Shown piece by piece: positions 57,275-64,000 of a stretch of DNA of 64,000 nucleotides. Both the position numbers and the translations under genes were made by a program. The DNA comes from Spinellus fusiger. Its lineage: Eukaryota > Mucoromycota > Mucoromycetes > Mucorales > Phycomycetaceae. Positions within the stretch are counted from its first letter, which is position 1. The number at the start of each line of letters is the position of its first letter. The notes beneath the pieces are model-generated. The model was not told the DNA's origin. It saw nothing but the letters and a program-made list of their open reading frames with translations, and made no database searches. The stretch spans positions 62,001 through 126,000 of the forward strand of contig JALLLS010000003.1 of NCBI GenBank assembly GCA_025094145.1. Reading direction: 5' to 3'.

Positions 57275-60200
57275 ATGTCTATCTGTCACTCAGCTGTCAC
57301 TGCCTGTCTATCTCGATTGTCCGTTGCCTTCAGAAACACAGCCATCTACTGTCGAATTAGTTATGAAGAAGTCCAAGTAATAAAACAGCCCATTCAGTTA
57401 TTGGGAGTGTCTATTAACTTACAGAATATAAGGAGGCCATTGATCTTATTGTAGAACCCCACTATGCACAGTTCGTATTTGATGTGCTTGTGGAGCAAAG
57501 GATCCTCACCCGCCTAGAGGACTGCTACCAAGTCTCTACCAGTCCAGTCAATGGTATTCTTACTCCATTGACAGCCTGTTATTCTCCAAGTTGTGATGGC
57601 TCTGGCTGCTACACTTCTCTTTGCCCATCGAAACCACCCAGTAGAACCTTCAGGCTAAACAGAGTGGATTCTGGAGATGAAGTAGGGAATATGTAGAATA
57701 TCCAACTAATCTTCTTGTGGAGTCATTGTCTTTGTCCATTGACTATCAACAGCATCTACAACGAGCCCACTGTCTTTCTACTATGGAATTCAAACTACAG
57801 GCGGCAATTGCTGAACTATTAATGTCAGAGGAGCAGTATATCCATGATCTCTCTGTTCTCCATACTATCTATGCAGAACCCATCCTTCAAGACACCTCTT
57901 GTATAGAAGACATCAGAAAACAAAAATTCCACAACATTGTGTTCTCAAACTATTTGATTATCTCTGAAATGCACCAACAACTAAAAATAGACCTTGCTTG
58001 TCAGTGGGATCAAGACAGTGGTCTTTTTAAGGACAGAGTTGGATCTATTCTCCATCAACATATAAGCACCTATATTGAGCCCTATCTCTTGTATGCTTCT
58101 TTTTATCCCAGGGGAGCCTATGTAGTCACTTCAGAAACACACAGGAATAGTGCCTTTGCTGAATTCATCCAACAGCAGGATGGCCAAGAGTGTACTCGAC
58201 GCCTTGGACTAAGGCATTACTTGACACTGCCTACATTACGCATTGGTAGAGTCCGTTTACTCATAGAAGCTGTGCTCAAATACACACAAATAGAAGAAGA
58301 AAGAGAATCCATTGAGGCTGCTCTTAAACTCTTATGCTCTCTTCTCTCTCAAATGAACGAAGTATCAAGACAGTCTGCTAAAGAGACTCGCTTACTACAA
58401 ATTGTATCCTCCTTGTCTATTCCCTATCACTACCATTTATCCCAATGTCTTCCTCATCATCCCGTGCTTCTTCATGAGGGCCCTCTTCATCTTACACGCA
58501 TTGGACGCACCTTCACTAATACTCCTTCCTATGTCTTTGTATTTGCCCATGGACTATTAATCACATCCAGACATGTTTATCCCAATGGCTATGAAGAGTT
58601 TATTTTATTAAGCCGACCTGTGCCATTTTTAATGTTACATGTAGATGCATTGGAAGACTCACTAAGGCGTCGACTGTCTCTTCGTGCGGCCCGGCCCGTA
58701 CTTCATCTCTTGTCTTCTCTTAAACATCCCCTTATTGAATCTAAAAAGGGATCTTCTCCCTTGTCACGTATAGAACAGAGTATAAAACGGAAAAAGGCCA
58801 ACTCCTTGTTATCTGTGTCATCAAGATTAAAAAGGCTGTCAATAGAATTACCCGAGGACCTGTCCTCCACCACAAAACTCGTACGACCTTCTCGAAGATT
58901 AACCTTTCGTCATCTAGGGTACTTGGACGAGACTCTCCATTTTGTATGTTCTAGTGTTCAGGAGAAACTAGAGTGGCAGAAACATCTACAGTTCAATCCA
59001 TCTTCTTCAGGTCCTTTTGTTCTTGATCTACTGTGTGATGTACCTTTGATCTGTAGTCAGCCCAGGAGAGTCAGTGGTCTCTATAGAATACCTATGGGTT
59101 ATGGTCGAATACGATCTACTCTGCCTTTCGGTAGGTGATGAAAGAATATAAAGTGCATTTCTAGTGATAAGGCAGTGTGTATCGATACTTATGACATTTG
59201 TTCAAGAACGATCTGAGGATGCAAAGAGTATGATTGCGCTTGGAACACAGTATGGCTTATGGCTAGGACCCTGTGATGGCTCTGAATCATTTCATTTGGC
59301 CGTTCACCACCATGACTGTCGACACATGGCAATGCTGCCAGGTTCGAGTAATTTTATGGTGGTGCACTCTCGATACCCAAGCAAGAATCTTTATGTCTAT
59401 GATTTAGATCTATTATGGAAGACATGCACTGTAGACACACCCGTTGTAGAAGAGACAGGATTCACTATCAAATCTTTCTCAGTAGTTTGTTTTGCAGTAG
59501 GATGTATTCAGCAACAGTCTGTACTGTGTTATATCAAGCGACACAGAGCAGGCCATGCTACAGCTGTGGTGACTCTCTTGGACCCTAGCAACCTATCCTT
59601 GTCTATGGAAGGATATCAACAGTACAAAGTAAGTTGTCCTGTACTTGTAAAGATTCCAAGAGAATATAACTCACCTTACACCCTGGCATGTGTGGCGCAT
59701 TAGGAATATCCCCTCTGCCTATCAGATCCTATCAGTGTAGAAGTGGCTCATAATGCTATCTTTGTTCAGTCTTCTTTATGTATAGAGCGTATTGATATAC
59801 TTTCTCCTCATACAGAGAATGAATACATTGTGCCACCTCACCCACCCAGCAGTACAAGGTCGCTGTCTTCTGAGGAGTCTTCTCAGGCTGTGGTGGAGTT
59901 TGTGCCCCTTGATGAGGAAGGTTGTGGCTTAATATGCACTGCTACTGCTGCATGGCCTGTGAGCTATGGTGGTGCTGAGACTAAAGAGGAAGCTCTATTG
60001 TCTGCACTCTATTTTGAGTCGTGTGCCCAGCGTGTCTTGTTTGTTTATCCTTATTTAATTATTCTTTCCTCCTGTGTGATAGAAATAAGACATTTAGGAA
60101 CTGTAAGTAAATATGAGGGGAATACATACATACATACATACATACATACATACATGTTTGTCCACTTTCATTGATAATAATACTAATACCTACATTGATA

Positions 60201-60381
60201 GTGTGAGTTGGTACAGACCATCAGTGGCAATAGTATTCGATGTGTCTATGTATCAACCCTTTCCAATACAAAGGATCAACCACAAATATCAACCGAAATC
60301 CATTTAACAATGCTTCATCGAGAAAAGGGCATTCTCTGTGTCTATAGACTCTGTTTAGACACTTATAAGATGCTTTCTTAA
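57275..60381 (+). CDS. Rho guanine-nucleotide exchange factor (DEP-like, DH, PH, CNH; Rom1/2 type)
   Basis: Activates Rho1-type GTPases in cell-wall integrity signalling at the plasma membrane. Six exons, 57275-57376, 57433-57681, 57723-59130, 59165-59689, 59726-60102, 60202-60381, sum to 946 residues. Visible are a short DEP-like start (TACLSRLSVAFRNT, EAIDLIVEPHYAQFVFDVL), NRVDSGDE, a DH domain (FKLQAAIAELLMSEEQYIHD), a PH region split by a basic loop, and a C-terminal CNH/citron domain (ALGTQYGLWLG, FVYPYLIILSSCVIEIRHL, LVQTISGNSIRCVYV). It is shorter than yeast Rom2 because the N-terminus is reduced. Introns 3 and 4 are only 34 and 36 nt; intron 4 removes an in-frame TAG. The 57682-57722 junction is uncertain. 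Intron 5 contains a CATA repeat (60123-60155). Confidence 0.85.
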
Positions 60382-60779
60382 TGTAATGAATACAGTGTAC
60401 TATGGTTTTGTGTCTTGGTACTGTATGTAGAATAAATTAAAGCATAATATAGATGTCCTTTGTGCTTTATTCCAATCTATAAGAGTTCCCTTTATATTCA
60501 TATATTAATATATATATATATAATATAATATAATAATTGAATTTAATATTTAATATTTGTTGGGAAGTATGGTGATAAAAGGGAAAAAGAGAGACTTATT
60601 TCTATTGTATGGAGCTCTGTTCTTTCTCGATGGTGTTAGGTCAACACAGTATTTCAGATGGATATTCAGAATATTAAATTTGTGGGGAATATGAAAAGGT
60701 AGAAGATGGAAGATGATAGGGTGTTTATTGCCTGTTGATGACTGGATTAGAGTTGGCTATGAGTGTGATTGTGAGGGAA
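60382..60779. other. Spacer, no gene seen
   Basis: 3' region of the Rho GEF gene. It contains a TA-rich tract and an ATTGAATTTAATATTTAA string (about 60536) that may be a worn terminal repeat of the following Tc1 relic. Confidence 0.4.
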
Positions 60780-61770
60780 AAGCCTATAGTTTAAAGTAGT
60801 GTTAGAAACGTCAAAGAGTGAGGATCACTATTGCATTTAGAGAGTCATGTAAACCCCTAAATAGTGAATGAGATGGATGCATATAGAGACACTCTTATCA
60901 GCTACTGCAATCAGTTAGAGTATGTATCCTTTTCTGTAGACCACAAGCTAGCCTTCACTGAAAAACACACAAAGAAAGACAGCTTTGTTGGGCTAAGGAA
61001 CATTCCAGTTGAACAAGTGATTAGTGGAGAGGTATTGTTTAGTCTGACGAGTCAACATACATTATGAGAAAGAGCAATAGAGATGCCTGTGTCATTAAAA
61101 TATTTAGAAAACGTTATAGTTATAACCCTATTATTCCAACAATATAGTTTGGTGGTGATGGTGTGATGTTTTAGAGCTGCTATTAGGCTAATGGATTTGG
61201 CTCATTAGTCGTTGTTGATGACACTGTAAACCAAGACAAATACATCATTGTTTTAGTTAGTGAGTTCCATCTTTGGTTCATTGAATTGCACCATAAAGAA
61301 TAACAGCGAGTTTCTGTTACAATAAAAGAGTGCTAGCTGTCATACTGGGGCCTATGCTAGATGGTGAAAAGAGACACATCAAATTAGGGTTCTTTGATTA
61401 CTAGCCTACACAAATCCCTGACTTGAACTCAATTGAACATGTCTGATACGCCTTGGAAATATGAATTGAAGAAAGAAGGGTATCTATTATCAATGTAGAA
61501 AGTTAGTGTTGAACTTGCACAACGATGAGTTCAGAGTATGAAAGACAGATACTATACAGTCATTGATGCCAAAGGTGGCCATACAAAATGGTAGCTGTAT
61601 TATTATTCTATTTTCGATAAATAAAGATATCGATACTTGATATGCTTAAGTTTGGAGCTTATAGATCAAATGTGGTGTTTCATTTGGTGTTGAACATGTT
61701 CTATCTATTCCATCCTGATATTTATATTCAAAAGTATTCAATTCAATTGAGTGTGGCTGTATTAACACTT
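60780..61770 (+). pseudogene. Tc1/mariner relic, family A, second copy
   Basis: Plus-strand transposase remnants homologous to the 16.8-18.0 kb element: the segment near 60790-60860 matches its HTH region, 60864-61067 reads KLAFTEKHTKKDSFVG then EVLFSLTSQHT (compare a typical KVLFSDES), and 61180-61500 reads VNQDKYIIVL, SEFHLWFIELHH, CHTGAYARW, IEERRVSI. Many stops and frame changes interrupt it. The right end near 61737-61768 (AGTATTCAATTCAATTGAGT then GTGGCTGTATT) corresponds to the family A terminal repeat; the left end is not clear. Confidence 0.8.
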
Positions 61771-62489
61771 TCTTGAACAAGTATGTTTATCCTAATTATA
61801 TACCCAATAGCATTATTTGAGTGAACTATGTTCAAAATAGATATACAAGCTGTTATAAGTATGGCTATTTGCGCAAAAGTCATTGTAGCTGTCTAAATAA
61901 TGATATAAACCAGATAGAAAGTAGAGACATTGTGATATGATCAAGAAATGGTAGCATACTGTAAAGAATGAGTGAAATAAATCAGTCATACAATCCTATG
62001 AGCTTAGTACTTCTTTCTTCCTACAGGACAGTTAGGTTGGACTATAAATACATGTTCAATCAATGACCAAGATATTATGATAAGCACAATAAAACACTAC
62101 TGCTTCAGATTGATGTACATAGAGATAAATCACTTGTATTTATTTGAAAAGCCCATTTATCAGTACAGAATATATACTAACATTGAACAAGGTTGTCTGA
62201 ATTTTATATAACATAACAAAGACAAACTGAGAAGAGATATACTAAGTGGTGTACATGATACTGTTACTCCAGGTTCTATACACTAAAAACGAGTAGTTAG
62301 TAGTTATCAGTTTGTAAATAAATAAATAAAACAAACAGTTACAAAATAAATGGTCTGGAATGAAGCATTTATGATAAGTTGTAGTGTATTTGAATGCAGT
62401 GGATAGATCTTTTAGAGATAGTATAAGAGTGCAACAGCCTTTATTAGAATGTGTACCTTCTGGTGGTGATCTCCTTGAAGTTCCTCTAT
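61771..62489. other. Spacer between relics, no gene seen
   Basis: AT-rich sequence. Its right part may be the decayed 5' region of the following Fanzor-like relic, but no motif is readable. Confidence 0.4.
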
Positions 62490-63420
62490 CTGTAATAATC
62501 ATTAGAATAAAAGAATAACATACAAGTTGAATAAAAAAGAAGGAACAGAATGAATCATACGTTAACTAAACAGATATCTTTGGACATAAGAAGCCATTGA
62601 TGACACTATCACATCAATAGAGGATGAACAGTAGCTGATACTATACAATGTTATCAAAGGCTATCCATTTCCTCCTTCTTATTGTATTTCTATCTATTCT
62701 TTCTGAACTAAAGATGTTATGTAGCCAACAAGATACGAATAAAGTAAAGTAAATACAATATGCCTATAGAATCAATCTAAAGTTCTTAAATGTGTTTGAT
62801 TTCTATAGGTGACTATAGCAAGTCATCCAGGTACGAATCCTACCAGAGTAATGACAATAAAGGGAAAAGACATGCGGAGGATATTGAAGAAAGAAGGATT
62901 CAAACTCTATCTTATCAATGAATTCAAAACATCGACCCTATGTCCTGAATGCAAGTACTCACCTTTGGAAACAGTTAAACATATCAAGAACCCCAGGCCC
63001 TATCAATGAACAAAAAATGCCCAAAGTTAAATGTTATGGTCTTCTCAGGTCATTTTTCTCCCTTCAAATAGGTGTTCAAACTAAAATTGTATGAAAGACA
63101 AGACATTGAGGCTTTGAGAATCGTGATCTAGCTGCTACATTGAACTTTGGACATAGTCTAATGTCTCCAAGGGAAAATAGTACCCTCTCATAGTGCTTTT
63201 GTAGATAGAACAAAAGAGAACATAAAGATATAACTAGAACCAAGAAAAGATCCAAGCCTTCTTGATTATCTTTCTCCTCCCCAGCGATCACTGGAGCCTC
63301 GGTTGACTCACCGAAGGAAACCTATGCTACAGGAAAACTATATAAAATAATAATGAAGTGTGTCATTGAATTTTCTCATGCAAAAAGACATTATAATGTC
63401 TATTACATCTTACTGTAGTT
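62490..63420 (+). pseudogene. Fanzor/TnpB-like relic, copy 2 (zinc finger and last RuvC motif)
   Basis: The longest open piece (62809-63009) reads KGKDMRRILKKEGFKLYLIN, then EFKTSTLCPEC and NPRPYQ. This is the pattern of the RuvC-II-side helix and zinc finger (CPxC) of eukaryotic TnpB-like (Fanzor) proteins. After stops, another frame gives KCYGLLRS (where active relatives have GLLRC, the second half of the zinc finger). At 63119-63145 NRDLAATLNFGHSL appears, the final RuvC motif, followed by NKREHKDITRTKKRSKPS. Frameshifts and stops show it is dead. The order K/R-rich helix, zinc finger, NRD matches the family; the N-terminal half is not recognisable. Confidence 0.75.
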
Positions 63421-63730
63421 GGAATAATCATTGAATGGCAATAGATGTCCCCACAACTCACTCATTAGTGCTTTGAGAAGAAGAAGACGCTTTCTCATCC
63501 TATTACTTATTATGAATGAATGCATTTTTAGTGCCAATGACGCACACACTACTGACAGAAGCAAGGGAAAATGAAATAATGAAATAATAAAATAAATAAT
63601 AAAAATAATAAATAAAGGATATTCACTCGACAAAGAAGAATAAACTCTTCCGGATTCTCCACTTTCTAATCCCTCTTAATGTTCTTCTGCTTTACATGTA
63701 AGGAATTTATACAACTCATATCACTTGTTA
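63421..63730. other. Leader/promoter of the zinc-ribbon gene
   Basis: AT-rich with an AATAAATAATAAAAATAA stretch near 63588; no gene is seen. Confidence 0.5.
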
Positions 63731-63937
63731 ATGGCTTTAGTTGGTCTTGAAAAGTTCAAGCGTAAGACAAGTAACAACTACTCTTGTCCTCATTGTTCTG
63801 CTCATGATGTCTACTTGGTGAAGACTAATGACTGCTTTACTTTTTGCTTTATTCCACTGATACCCTGTGGAGGTACAAAAGAACTGTACGAGTGCTTTAC
63901 ATGTGGCTGGGTGAATGTCCAGCAACCCCTGCCCTAA
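63731..63937 (+). CDS. Small zinc-ribbon protein
   Basis: 68 residues from ATG 63731 to TAA 63937, single exon. It has two CxxC pairs, CPHC near residue 20 and CFTC near 57, separated by a hydrophobic FCFIPLIPCGG linker and followed by GWVNV. This is the pattern of the short fungal zinc-ribbon family (zinc_ribbon_15-like) with the CPxC, FIPLIP and CxxCGW signature. The molecular role of these proteins is not known. An in-frame TTG lies two codons upstream, but the ATG is preferred. Confidence 0.75.
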   Translation: MALVGLEKFKRKTSNNYSCPHCSAHDVYLVKTNDCFTFCFIPLIPCGGTKELYECFTCGWVNVQQPLP

Positions 63938-64000
63938 TCAATGGTCTGATATAACAAACCAATATATAAAATAAAAACAGAACCTATAAAACACAAAAGA

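Overview
The window looks like nuclear DNA of a filamentous fungus, most likely an early-diverging (Mucoromycota-type) lineage. The genes are intron-rich, with GT-AG introns mostly 38-120 nt long, and the gene set is fungal: VPS1, KEX1, PRP6, a trifunctional GATase-IGPS-PRAI tryptophan protein, a DH-PH-CNH Rho GEF and a Caf120/Skg3-like PH protein. Intergenic DNA is AT-rich and full of microsatellites and decayed transposons. Nothing in the sequence fixes the species. All gene models were spliced by hand from reading-frame continuity, splice signals and remembered family motifs; no database search was run.

Layout: 0-15.3 kb is a compact gene block: the end of a Pro/Tyr/Ser-rich protein, VPS1 (10 exons), an enoyl-CoA isomerase, a cytochrome-b5-reductase-type flavoprotein, a tail-anchored coiled-coil protein with a dynein-adaptor-like CC1 box, KEX1 (16 exons), and, convergent to it, an SH3 plus Ras-association-like protein. 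A small MITE-like element sits beside a long (ATTACTATTGTT)n tract at 7.5-8.25 kb. 15.3-21.6 kb is transposon DNA: a Tc1/mariner relic with intact inverted repeats and flanking TA, then a decayed Mutator-like element with its own inverted repeats. 21.6-41.1 kb is again genic: PRP6, a four-helix membrane protein, a peroxiredoxin whose first intron directly follows the ATG, a MidA/NDUFAF7-type methyltransferase, a 17-exon gene for a 2287-residue protein I cannot name, and the intronless trpC-type gene with a 20-bp minisatellite at its 3' end.

41.1-47.4 kb is a second transposon zone holding a TIR element, a second Tc1 family, a second Mutator-like relic, a dispersed repeat and a decayed Fanzor/TnpB-like relic. 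47.4-60.4 kb carries a LEA2-like membrane protein, the Caf120/Skg3-like PH protein and the Rho GEF, with a 1.2-kb TIR element (55.65-56.88 kb) related to the one at 41.7 kb. 60.5-63.4 kb is a third relic zone with another Tc1 copy and the better Fanzor-like relic. A small zinc-ribbon gene closes the window.

The genes do not form a pathway. They are housekeeping and cell-biology genes (vacuolar/endosomal membrane fission, Golgi prohormone-type processing, splicing, redox defence, tryptophan synthesis, cell-wall and polarity signalling) separated by islands of dead mobile elements. The points most worth following are the two Fanzor-like relics, the CC1-box tail-anchored protein, the 2287-residue protein, and the non-autonomous element families whose ends can be located here.
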